From: Vibrio injensis
GTDB taxonomy: Bacteria; Pseudomonadota; Gammaproteobacteria; Enterobacterales; Vibrionaceae
Direction of reading: 5' to 3'
Length of the DNA: 64,000 nt
NCBI RefSeq assembly: GCF_001895205.1
Contig: NZ_BDJF01000016.1
Span: 1 to 64,000 of the forward strand
Position numbers and translations under genes: made by a program. The notes under the pieces are model-generated. The model was not told where the DNA came from, made no database searches, and saw only the letters and a list, made by a program, of their open reading frames with translations. Shown here piece after piece: positions 56,760-64,000 of the stretch (position 1 is the first letter of the stretch; each line of letters begins with the position of its first letter).

Positions 56760-59042
56760 ATGAACCAACAACTTACTGTCACCAAGCGTGATGGACGCAA
56801 AGAAAATATCGATTTAGATAAAATTCATCGCGTAATCGAATGGGCCGCCGAAGGTCTGGATAATGTCTCCGTTTCACAAGTAGAACTGCGCGCTCACATC
56901 CAGTTTTATGATGGGATCACCACCTCTGATATCCATGAAACAATCATCAAATCTTCCGCTGATTTGATTTCTGAAGAGACGCCAGATTACCAGTATCTTG
57001 CCGCTAGGCTCGCGGTATTCCATCTACGTAAAAAAGCCTATGGTCAATATGAGCCACCTGCGCTCTATGATCACGTCTCTGCAATGGTCGCAAAAGGTAA
57101 GTATGATAGCCACTTACTTGAAGATTATAGCGCCGAAGAATTTGCACAAATGGATACGTTTATCGACCATCGACGTGATTTAGATTTTTCTTACGCTGCC
57201 GTCAAACAGTTGGAAGGCAAATACTTCGTACAAAACCGAGTCACTGGACAAATTTACGAAAGTGCACAGTTTTTGTACCTTCTCGTTGCCGCTTGTTTAT
57301 TCGCCAAATATCCCAAAGCCACACGTCTTGATTTTGTGAAACGTTTTTACGATGCGACGTCGACCTTTAAAATTTCACTCCCAACACCGATCATGTCCGG
57401 TGTGCGTACTCCAACTCGCCAATTCAGCTCATGTGTATTGATTGAATGTGGTGATAGCCTCGACTCGATAAATGCGACGGCAAGTTCGATTGTCCGTTAC
57501 GTATCACAACGGGCGGGGATCGGTATTAATGCTGGACGCATTCGCGCATTAGGTTCTGAAATTCGTGGTGGTGAAGCCTTCCATACGGGTTGTATTCCAT
57601 TTTATAAATACTTCCAAACGGCAGTGAAGTGCTGTTCACAAGGTGGCGTTCGTGGTGGTGCAGCAACGGTATTTTATCCTTTGTGGCATGGTGAAGCCGA
57701 ATCCTTATTGGTTCTGAAAAATAACCGTGGGGTCGAGGAAAACCGTGTTCGTCATATGGACTATGGCGTTCAGCTTAATAAACTGATGTACAAACGTTTA
57801 GTGGAAGGTGGCAATATTACGCTCTTCTCACCGTCTGATGTACCTGGGCTATACGATGCTTTCTTCCAAGATCAAGAGGAATTTGAGCGTCTGTACGTTA
57901 GCTATGAAAATGATCCTAGTATCAAAAAACGTACCGTGAAAGCATTAGAAATCTTCTCACTACTCATGCAAGAACGAGCATCAACTGGTCGTATCTACAT
58001 ACAAAACGTTGATCACTGTAATACTCACAGTCCATTTGATGCCAGTGTTGCCCCTGTGCGCCAATCGAATCTTTGTTTAGAGATTGCACTACCGACCAAA
58101 CCTCTGACGAATGTAGAAGACGATAGCGGTGAGATCGCGCTCTGTACGTTGTCAGCTTTTAACCTCGGCGCAATAGAAAAACTGGATGATTTCGAAGAGC
58201 TAGCTGAATTAGTGGTACGTGCATTGGATGCCCTGTTGGATTATCAAGATTATCCACTGCCGGCAGCTCGCAAGTCGACCATGAACCGTCGTACATTAGG
58301 GGTGGGCGTGATTAACTACGCTTACTACTTGGCAAAACATGGCGTGAAATATTCAGATGGCAGTGCGAATGGTTTAACGCATCGTACCTTTGAAGCAATG
58401 CAATATTATTTGCTCAAGGCTTCAGTATTGTTAGCGAAAGAGCAAGGCCGCTGCCCTGCCTTCAACGAGACCAACTACGCTAAAGGTCTGCTACCAATTG
58501 ATACGTACAAAAAAGATCTTGATACGTTATGTGATGAACCATTGCATTACGATTGGGATGGTTTGCGCAATGAGATCATGGAGTTTGGCTTACGTAACTC
58601 AACCCTGACAGCTTTAATGCCATCTGAAACATCATCGCAAATCTCCAACGCGACCAATGGTATTGAGCCACCACGCGGGTATGTCTCGGTTAAAGCATCT
58701 AAAGATGGCATTCTTAAACAAGTCGTTCCTGAGTTTACCAAGCTTAAAGAAAATTATGAGTTGTTATGGAATATTGGTTCTAATGATGGTTATCTGCACT
58801 TAGTTGGTATCATGCAAAAATTCGTTGACCAAGCGATTTCTGCCAATACTAACTATGACCCGAGTAAATATGCATCTGGCAAGGTTCCGATGAAAAAATT
58901 GCTCCAAGATCTGCTCACTGCGTATAAGTATGGCGTGAAAACTCTTTACTACCATAACACGCGTGATGGCGCTAAAGATGATCAAAAAGATGCCGTACAA
59001 TCACAAGACGATGATTGCGCTGGCGGCGGATGCAAAATCTAA
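56760..59042 (+). CDS. nrdA: Ribonucleotide reductase class Ia, alpha subunit
   Basis: Large subunit of the aerobic enzyme reducing ribonucleoside diphosphates. 760 residues with an N-terminal ATP-cone (about 5-95), the barrel with active-site cysteines in FSSCVLIECGD and NLCLEIALP, and the C-terminal swinging cysteine pair CAGGGC near the end. Very close in length to E. coli NrdA (761). Expression is probably controlled by NrdR and DnaA via the upstream region. nrdB follows after 77 bases. Confidence 0.97.
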   Translation: MNQQLTVTKRDGRKENIDLDKIHRVIEWAAEGLDNVSVSQVELRAHIQFYDGITTSDIHETIIKSSADLISEETPDYQYLAARLAVFHLRKKAYGQYEPPALYDHVSAMVAKGKYDSHLLEDYSAEEFAQMDTFIDHRRDLDFSYAAVKQLEGKYFVQNRVTGQIYESAQFLYLLVAACLFAKYPKATRLDFVKRFYDATSTFKISLPTPIMSGVRTPTRQFSSCVLIECGDSLDSINATASSIVRYVSQRAGIGINAGRIRALGSEIRGGEAFHTGCIPFYKYFQTAVKCCSQGGVRGGAATVFYPLWHGEAESLLVLKNNRGVEENRVRHMDYGVQLNKLMYKRLVEGGNITLFSPSDVPGLYDAFFQDQEEFERLYVSYENDPSIKKRTVKALEIFSLLMQERASTGRIYIQNVDHCNTHSPFDASVAPVRQSNLCLEIALPTKPLTNVEDDSGEIALCTLSAFNLGAIEKLDDFEELAELVVRALDALLDYQDYPLPAARKSTMNRRTLGVGVINYAYYLAKHGVKYSDGSANGLTHRTFEAMQYYLLKASVLLAKEQGRCPAFNETNYAKGLLPIDTYKKDLDTLCDEPLHYDWDGLRNEIMEFGLRNSTLTALMPSETSSQISNATNGIEPPRGYVSVKASKDGILKQVVPEFTKLKENYELLWNIGSNDGYLHLVGIMQKFVDQAISANTNYDPSKYASGKVPMKKLLQDLLTAYKYGVKTLYYHNTRDGAKDDQKDAVQSQDDDCAGGGCKI

Positions 59043-59080
59043 ACAACTTTTTGGCATGTTATTTCACTGATAATTTGTAT

Positions 59081-59101
59081 GCCTCTTACACCGTAAGAGG
59101 C
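59081..59101 (+). terminator. Hairpin between nrdA and nrdB
   Basis: Perfect 9-bp stem GCCTCTTAC / GTAAGAGGC with a 3-base loop, without a T tract. More likely an mRNA-stability or dosage element inside the operon than a true terminator. Confidence 0.5.
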
Positions 59102-59119
59102 TAAACGGATGAAACCATT

Positions 59120-60253
59120 ATGGCTTACAGCACTTTTACTCAGAAAAAAAATGACCAATTAAAAGAACCTATGTTTCTTGGTCAACCAGTCAACGTTGCT
59201 CGTTATGACCAGCAAAAATATGAAATTTTCGAAAAACTGATCGAAAAACAATTAAGTTTTTTCTGGCGACCAGAAGAAGTCGATGTATCCAGCGACCGAA
59301 TCGACTACGGTAAATTACCCGATCACGAAAAACATATTTTTATCTCTAATTTAAAATATCAAACTCTGCTCGATTCTATTCAAGGACGCAGCCCAAACGT
59401 TGCTCTCCTTCCGTTAGTTTCATTACCTGAGCTTGAAACATGGATTGAAACGTGGTCATTTTCTGAAACGATTCACTCTCGCTCTTACACGCACATCATC
59501 CGTAATATCATCAATGATCCTGCGGTTGTATTTGATGATATTGTTGAAAATGAGCATATCCTTAAACGCGCAAAAGACATCGCCCATTACTACGATGACT
59601 TAATCCAAGCGACCAATGACTATCATCGTTTTGGTGAAGGCAAACACCAGCTTAATGGTGAAACCATTAACGTTAGCCTGATTGATCTAAAGAAAAAGCT
59701 TTATCTCTGCTTGATGTCGGTTAACGCGTTAGAAGCGATTCGTTTTTATGTTAGTTTTGCCTGTTCATTTGCGTTTGCCGAACGTGAGCTGATGGAAGGG
59801 AATGCGAAAATCATTAAATTGATTGCTCGTGATGAAGCCTTACACCTGACCGGTACACAGCATATGATTAATCTGCTGCGTAACGGATTGGATGATTTCA
59901 CCTTCTTGCAAATCGCTGAAGAATGTAAGCAGCAATGTTTTGATTTGTTCAAAGAAGCCGCTGAACAAGAAAAAGAGTGGGCAGCGTATTTGTTTAAAGA
60001 TGGTTCAATGATTGGTTTAAACCGCGATATATTATGCCAATATGTTGAATACATTACTAATATCCGCATGCAAGCTGTTGGTTTAGAACCCGCTTATCCA
60101 AAAGCAACCAGTAATCCGATCCCTTGGATTAATGCGTGGCTATCTTCTGATAATGTTCAAGTAGCGCCACAAGAAGCGGAGATAAGCTCCTACTTAGTCG
60201 GTCAAATTGACAATGAAGTTAATGCTGATGACTTTGAGGATTTCCAACTGTAA
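59120..60253 (+). CDS. nrdB: Ribonucleotide reductase class Ia, beta subunit
   Basis: Small subunit carrying the diiron-tyrosyl radical. 377 residues (E. coli 376) with iron ligands in the ferritin-like helices, visible as [14 protein letters not shown] (Glu/His) and [18 protein letters not shown]. The stop codon overlaps the ATG of yfaE by one base, as in E. coli. Confidence 0.97.
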   Translation: MAYSTFTQKKNDQLKEPMFLGQPVNVARYDQQKYEIFEKLIEKQLSFFWRPEEVDVSSDRIDYGKLPDHEKHIFISNLKYQTLLDSIQGRSPNVALLPLVSLPELETWIETWSFSETIHSRSYTHIIRNIINDPAVVFDDIVENEHILKRAKDIAHYYDDLIQATNDYHRFGEGKHQLNGETINVSLIDLKKKLYLCLMSVNALEAIRFYVSFACSFAFAERELMEGNAKIIKLIARDEALHLTGTQHMINLLRNGLDDFTFLQIAEECKQQCFDLFKEAAEQEKEWAAYLFKDGSMIGLNRDILCQYVEYITNIRMQAVGLEPAYPKATSNPIPWINAWLSSDNVQVAPQEAEISSYLVGQIDNEVNADDFEDFQL

Positions 60254-60531
60254 TGGCCAGTATCAAAATCAACAATACCTTAACCATTGAGTCTAATTCT
60301 TCTAATACGCTGCTAGAAAGCATGGAACAAGCGAGGTTAGAGCCTGAATATAACTGCCGAGACGGGCACTGTGGCGCGTGCCGCTGTACCCTCGTTTCTG
60401 GTGAAGTGGAATATGTTGGTTTTGCGATGGCTTATACGCAAGGTAATGAAATTCTACCTTGTATCTGCAAAGCAAAAAGCGCACTTGAGCTGGTTGGGGT
60501 GAATTATCGCCCAAAAGCCAAGCGCGCTTAA
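60253..60531 (+). CDS. yfaE: YfaE-type 2Fe-2S ferredoxin
   Basis: A 92-residue plant-type ferredoxin with ligands C35, C40, C43 and C70 (NCRDGHCGAC and LPCICK). In E. coli YfaE supplies electrons for assembly and maintenance of the NrdB diiron-tyrosyl cofactor. It is translationally coupled to nrdB by TAATG. Confidence 0.93.
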   Translation: MASIKINNTLTIESNSSNTLLESMEQARLEPEYNCRDGHCGACRCTLVSGEVEYVGFAMAYTQGNEILPCICKAKSALELVGVNYRPKAKRA

Positions 60532-60548
60532 TTTCTCTTGCTTATCCT

Positions 60549-60575
60549 AAGCCAGCAAGCGTTATGCGCTGGCTT
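60549..60575. terminator. Hairpin after yfaE
   Basis: 8-bp stem AAGCCAGC / GCTGGCTT overlapping the end of the convergent small gene, with TAATA after it on the plus strand. Weak tail. Confidence 0.45.
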
Positions 60576-60828
60576 TAATACCAAATAACAACCGATCAAC
60601 GGTACTTCCTGATACGGTTTTTTGCGCAATCTCCCTTCCCCCATCATCAAATAGAGACAATTGATAACCATAGTGATCAGGTGAGCAATCCTCTCTATTC
60701 GGCTCTTCTATCGGGGTATGCAGCCAAAGTGAAACCACATCTTGATGTTGGTGAATTAACGCCTCACCTAAGATCACTTTTTGACTTGCGACTTTATACC
60801 AAACGAGAATTTTAGATTGATGGAACAT
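60562..60828 (-). CDS. Small hypothetical protein
   Basis: 88 residues, soluble, without signal peptide. N-terminal FHQSKILVWYKVASQKVILGE reads like a beta hairpin, with the C-terminus GGREIAQKTVSGSTVDRLLFG. I do not recognise the family. CAGGAGG just before the ATG is a strong ribosome-binding site and supports a real gene. It stands alone, convergent with yfaE. Confidence 0.6.
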   Translation of the reverse strand: MFHQSKILVWYKVASQKVILGEALIHQHQDVVSLWLHTPIEEPNREDCSPDHYGYQLSLFDDGGREIAQKTVSGSTVDRLLFGIKASA

Positions 60829-61029
60829 ACCAGCCTCCTGCCGAAATGAATCGAGCGAGTTGTTAGTCTACAGACAAATTCACTCGTTGGGTCGATCATT
60901 TTTTCAGCAAAATAGGCAAGGACCAGTAAATCAAACGGTTACTATTTAGACTAATTAAGCATACTGCGGCTTATCTAAAACATCTCTAGTAATAAGTTGG
61001 CAAATCACAGCCTTATCTGATCGAAAAGA

Positions 61030-62271
61030 TCATTTATTGAGCATGCTGGCTGGTAAATGCAGCTCTTTCAGGTTCGTGACGCTGCTATAGTGAGCAAATA
61101 TCGGCTTCGCCGACAAATAGCGGCGTAGCATATCCCCCGCAATGGTTGCGATCAGCTGTTTTTGATCGTCAGCAGAATAAGTACGATTAAATGTCAATTG
61201 TTGAGCCCACTCCCCATGAGGAGTCGATAAAGCCACACAAAACGTATCGTCTTGCAGGGGGCCACTCACTAACGCCAGATCTGTAGCACACTTTTCTTTT
61301 GTCGCTCCCGCCAACGCAAATACCGCAGCAAGAGGCTCTTGTTCACTTAATCCAGCTTCTGCTCCATGGCTCAATATCCAACTGTGGCCACTTAAGCGAG
61401 CAATCTGTTCATCACTGAGTAACCAATAGGAAAGCCATCCTTTAGTTGCTTGCTCAGCTATCGATAATGACAGTTTTTTATCTCTTAGCAGATGACCAAT
61501 ATGCGTAAGCATCGGTTCATCAACACTCACCACATAAGCTTCAATATGTGAATGAATCAGTTGTAATACTCTAACGCGGGTTGCTAAATCATTCGCTGGA
61601 CCAAAAAGTTTAATTTCAATAAATGGCAGATACGAGCGATAGCCAAGTTGATAGCCTTGTGGAAGTTGTAACTTTTCAAGCTTATCGGAAAGCCCAGACT
61701 CCGAGCTACCAAAAGTATACAGTTTGCTGCACTCGAAACCAATGTGTTGCGGAAATTGCTGTTTTAAGTCAGGCAAAATCTTTTGTTGCACCATTAACTT
61801 AAATTCGCTTGGCACTCCGGGAGTAAAGTAAAACCAACAATCATTGATAGACAATTTAAATCCACAAGCGGTACCAATTGGATTATCAATCAGAATCGCT
61901 TTCTCTGGCAGCATCGCCTGTTTAAGATTACTGTCTGGCATAGTTTTTTTACGCTGAGCAAAAAAACGTTGTAATACTTCAACCCATTCTGGAAATAGGA
62001 CTAAGCTTTGTTCTGCGGCTTGCGCTGCTGCCGCTGCACTGAGATCATCGCTGGTTGGACCTAACCCACCATTCACAATAACGATCTGATTATTGAAGCT
62101 CAGCATCAATAACTCTTCGACTAAAGCAGACTGGCTATCCCCTACCGTCGAACGCTTAGTGAGACTAAAACCATTTTCAAAAAATAGCTGTGATAACCAA
62201 GCTGCATTGGTATCGACGATGTCACCATGCAATACCTCTTCTCCAGTACTTAACATTGCTATCTTGAGCAT
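61030..62271 (-). CDS. yfaY: CinA-family protein, YfaY type
   Basis: A 413-residue two-domain protein. The N-terminal MoaB/CinA domain (about 1-170) has GEEVLHGDIVDTNAAWLS and GGLGPTSDD. A degenerate C-terminal PncC-like domain (about 255-400) follows. In active NMN deamidases the second domain starts AESCTGG; here the equivalent is AEQATKG, so the catalytic serine and the cysteine next to it are replaced. Deamidase activity is therefore unlikely, while the N-terminal ADP-ribose pyrophosphatase-type function may persist. The same situation is known for E. coli YfaY. Confidence 0.85.
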   Translation of the reverse strand: MLKIAMLSTGEEVLHGDIVDTNAAWLSQLFFENGFSLTKRSTVGDSQSALVEELLMLSFNNQIVIVNGGLGPTSDDLSAAAAAQAAEQSLVLFPEWVEVLQRFFAQRKKTMPDSNLKQAMLPEKAILIDNPIGTACGFKLSINDCWFYFTPGVPSEFKLMVQQKILPDLKQQFPQHIGFECSKLYTFGSSESGLSDKLEKLQLPQGYQLGYRSYLPFIEIKLFGPANDLATRVRVLQLIHSHIEAYVVSVDEPMLTHIGHLLRDKKLSLSIAEQATKGWLSYWLLSDEQIARLSGHSWILSHGAEAGLSEQEPLAAVFALAGATKEKCATDLALVSGPLQDDTFCVALSTPHGEWAQQLTFNRTYSADDQKQLIATIAGDMLRRYLSAKPIFAHYSSVTNLKELHLPASMLNK

Positions 62272-62557
62272 AGTTTGACCTTATTTGAGTACTTATTTTT
62301 CATTATGGCTATCAGTATAACCAACCGATAGCATTAGATATACTTGGTTAGATGCTTTAATCCGAACCAAGCTATACTTGAACGCTGAAAATGCACGCAA
62401 ATCATTAGTCGTTCGATGAATAAACCTATTGATCATTTTCATCACGAGCATTTTCATGGATAATTACCTTTTTATACCCATTGAGTGTGTTGAGCGAGCT
62501 GAAAACTTAACCGCTTTACCCTATCAACAATTAGTTATTTAATGATTGGAGCGTTTT

Positions 62558-63454
62558 GTGCCTAAAAAATATAGTCTTGCATTGCTATTATCTTGCACTT
62601 CTTATGCCAATGCGGCGTACTATCAAATGCCCCAACATATAGAGTTATCTTATAATGTCGACTGTCTACAAGTCGTTTGTCATCAGCCAGAAGCCGTAGT
62701 TCCTTCGCAACTCACTTTTGTTACACCATTACAGCAACAACCGACACTCAAAGCTGAAGATCCTTCTTTGCCTCGTTATTTAACGATTTCAGATACTCGA
62801 GACTGGGCATATTTAAGAGGTCAAACATACACCATATTAGGACTCAGCGTTGCGACGGTAGGATTGATGACTCTGCTTCCTGAATCAATCACTAAATGGG
62901 ATGAAGAGGATCGTAATCTGAGTGGTTTAGGCCGAAAGTGGAAAGACAATGTCACTTCTGGGCCAACATGGGATCGCGATGAGCATTTTCTGAATTATAT
63001 TATGCACCCTTATTTTGGTGGTGTTTACTACACCGCAGCAAGACATGCTGGATTTAATGAATTTGAGTCTTTTCTGTATTCGGCCACGATGTCGAGCTTC
63101 TTTTGGGAATATGGCGTTGAAGCCTTTGCTGAAGTGCCCTCTTGGCAAGATCTGTTTATTACCCCCTTCTTTGGAGCCGTGGTCGGCGAACTGATGTTTG
63201 AAAAAGAGCAAGATATTGTCGCCAATGGTGGTGAAGTATTTGGCTCTCAACGTTTAGGTAGCGTCAGCCTCTTCCTATTAAATCCTGTAGGGCATATTCA
63301 CAGCTGGGTTAGCGATGCTTGGGGAGGTAGCGCTGAAGTGACTTTCCAAAGTACACCTTGGTTTGGCGACAGCAATGCCGCTAAATTTGCTCTCGATTCC
63401 GGTGCGAAATACGACCGTCAGTTCTATGGTGTTGATTTTAAAATTTCTTTTTAA
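62558..63454 (+). CDS. DUF3943 family envelope protein
   Basis: 298 residues from the GTG at 62558, which has TGGAG 7-8 bases upstream; an upstream in-frame TTG at 62546 overlaps that ribosome-binding site. Signal peptide about 1-19 (LSCTSYANA). The core matches the DUF3943 pattern: a hydrophobic helix (about 94-114), HFLNYIMHPYFGGVYYTAAR, SSFFWEYGVEAFAE and VPSWQDLFITPFFGAVVGE. The conserved His/Asp/Glu in membrane-like segments suggests an outer-membrane or lipid-related enzyme (inference). No known partner nearby. Confidence 0.75.
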   Translation: MPKKYSLALLLSCTSYANAAYYQMPQHIELSYNVDCLQVVCHQPEAVVPSQLTFVTPLQQQPTLKAEDPSLPRYLTISDTRDWAYLRGQTYTILGLSVATVGLMTLLPESITKWDEEDRNLSGLGRKWKDNVTSGPTWDRDEHFLNYIMHPYFGGVYYTAARHAGFNEFESFLYSATMSSFFWEYGVEAFAEVPSWQDLFITPFFGAVVGELMFEKEQDIVANGGEVFGSQRLGSVSLFLLNPVGHIHSWVSDAWGGSAEVTFQSTPWFGDSNAAKFALDSGAKYDRQFYGVDFKISF

Positions 63455-63633
63455 GGTAATGTTCCGGGTGATTTTTTCGCTAAAGGCCACCTGACCGAAT
63501 AACTGTGCAGTAATAAATAGAATTATCAGACCTTGATCGATGTCCTTTTTGCAAATATTGACCCACCTCAATTTTTATTCATCAGAACCTCCTACACTAA
63601 TCATAAGCGCTCAGGCTATGCTAGGAGGTCATA

Positions 63634-64000
63634 ATGAACAGTACTTTTATCGTAAACTTTGTTGGCACAGCCACCGCCGCAACGATCAAACAATTAGCGG
63701 CGATCACTCATGAAAATGAAGGTAAATGGTTAATCAGTAAAGTTAACTTTATTGACAATCAAGTTGCTGCAGTAATTAAAATTGAAGTACCGCAAAACAA
63801 CGCGGACATAGTGAAATCCGCCTTTCAGTCTCACTCTGAATTGCTGGTACAAATTATTGATTGTGAAGCACAAACAAACCAAGAAGAGCAAATTTATCAT
63901 GTCCGCTTAGATGCGAATGATCGGTTTGGGATCGTCAATGAAATCACCCATTTACTTGATGGGCAAGGGATCAATATTCTTGATATGGATTGTCAGCGAG
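63634..64000 (+). CDS. ACT-domain protein, GcvR-like (partial, cut by window end)
   Basis: Open frame from ATG 63634, with AGGAGG 5 bases upstream, running off the window end after 122 codons. It begins MNSTFIVNFVGTATAATIKQ and contains two ACT-like halves, the second starting near YHVRLDANDRFGIVNEITHLL. This two-ACT layout is seen in GcvR, the glycine-cleavage accessory repressor, and relatives. The C-terminus is missing, so the assignment is provisional. Confidence 0.65.
   Translation, partial: MNSTFIVNFVGTATAATIKQLAAITHENEGKWLISKVNFIDNQVAAVIKIEVPQNNADIVKSAFQSHSELLVQIIDCEAQTNQEEQIYHVRLDANDRFGIVNEITHLLDGQGINILDMDCQR

Noticed and set aside
62416..62463. 15-codon His-rich frame (MNKPIDHFHHEHFHG), resembling a histidine leader peptide
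   Set aside because: No ribosome-binding site, no attenuator hairpins after it, and no histidine biosynthesis gene downstream.
62456..62542. 28-codon frame just before the DUF3943 gene (starts MDNYLFIPIEC)
   Set aside because: No ribosome-binding site and nothing recognisable; too short to support without comparison.
1..64000. Mobile elements, prophage, CRISPR arrays, tRNA and rRNA genes
   Set aside because: Looked for transposase or integrase frames, spaced identical repeats and tRNA/rRNA sequence; none was found by eye. A tRNAscan or CRISPR search would settle this.

Overview
This window reads as a contiguous piece of the larger chromosome of a Vibrionaceae member, most likely a Vibrio close to but distinct from V. 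cholerae. The evidence is the protein families and their order: a GntR-controlled 2-methylcitrate operon, a transporter/kinase/receiver trio, a chemoreceptor beside a periplasmic broad-spectrum racemase (BsrV type), tyrR-ycjF-ycjX, asnS and aspC, a CosR-type MarR regulator, a zinc-type ribA, then gyrA, ubiG and nrdAB-yfaE. From memory this resembles a part of V. cholerae chromosome 1. No database search was run. I see no insertion sequence, prophage, integron, CRISPR array, tRNA or rRNA, and no clearly broken gene.

Layout. 1-3.3 kb: a small membrane protein, a DedA protein and the Kup potassium transporter. 3.5-10.3 kb: prpB-prpC-acnD-prpF for propionate catabolism, led by its own GntR/FadR-type regulator, with two identical palindromic operators in the divergent upstream region. 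10.7-11.3 kb: two small genes for iron/iron-sulfur proteins (NifX-like and NqrM-like). 11.4-14.6 kb: an operon of a DASS carboxylate transporter, a soluble histidine kinase with a Crp-like sensor domain and a receiver-only response regulator, preceded by three tandem 17-bp repeats. 15.1-19.4 kb: chemoreceptor, periplasmic racemase and amino-acid exporter. 19.5-24.8 kb: DUF2947, RimJ-like acetyltransferase, TyrR, YcjF, YcjX and a two-helix mini-protein. 25.2-32.2 kb: class I fumarase, pabB, a CoA-type Nudix hydrolase, and the serine uptake/deaminase pair sdaC-sdaA. 32.3-36.9 kb: a MacAB efflux system with its own lipoprotein outer-membrane channel behind a Fur-box-like site. 36.9-44 kb: queD, asnS, aspC, an outer-membrane barrel, and a cNMP/CBS/DUF294 protein beside a DEDDh exonuclease. 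44-52.2 kb: an amino-acid-type dCache chemoreceptor, cosR, a small winged-helix protein, DUF2982, YcbL, an L,D-transpeptidase, ribA behind an almost ideal Zur box, and a 59-residue small protein. 52.5-60.5 kb: gyrA, ubiG, nrdA-nrdB-yfaE. 60.5-64 kb: a small hypothetical, a CinA/YfaY protein, a DUF3943 protein, and the start of an ACT-domain (GcvR-like) gene cut by the window edge.

The region is mainly core metabolism and envelope biology. Its less routine content is regulatory: separate candidate operators for propionate, iron, zinc and deoxyribonucleotide control. The most system-like unit is the transporter-kinase-receiver trio, which contains no DNA-binding output domain.
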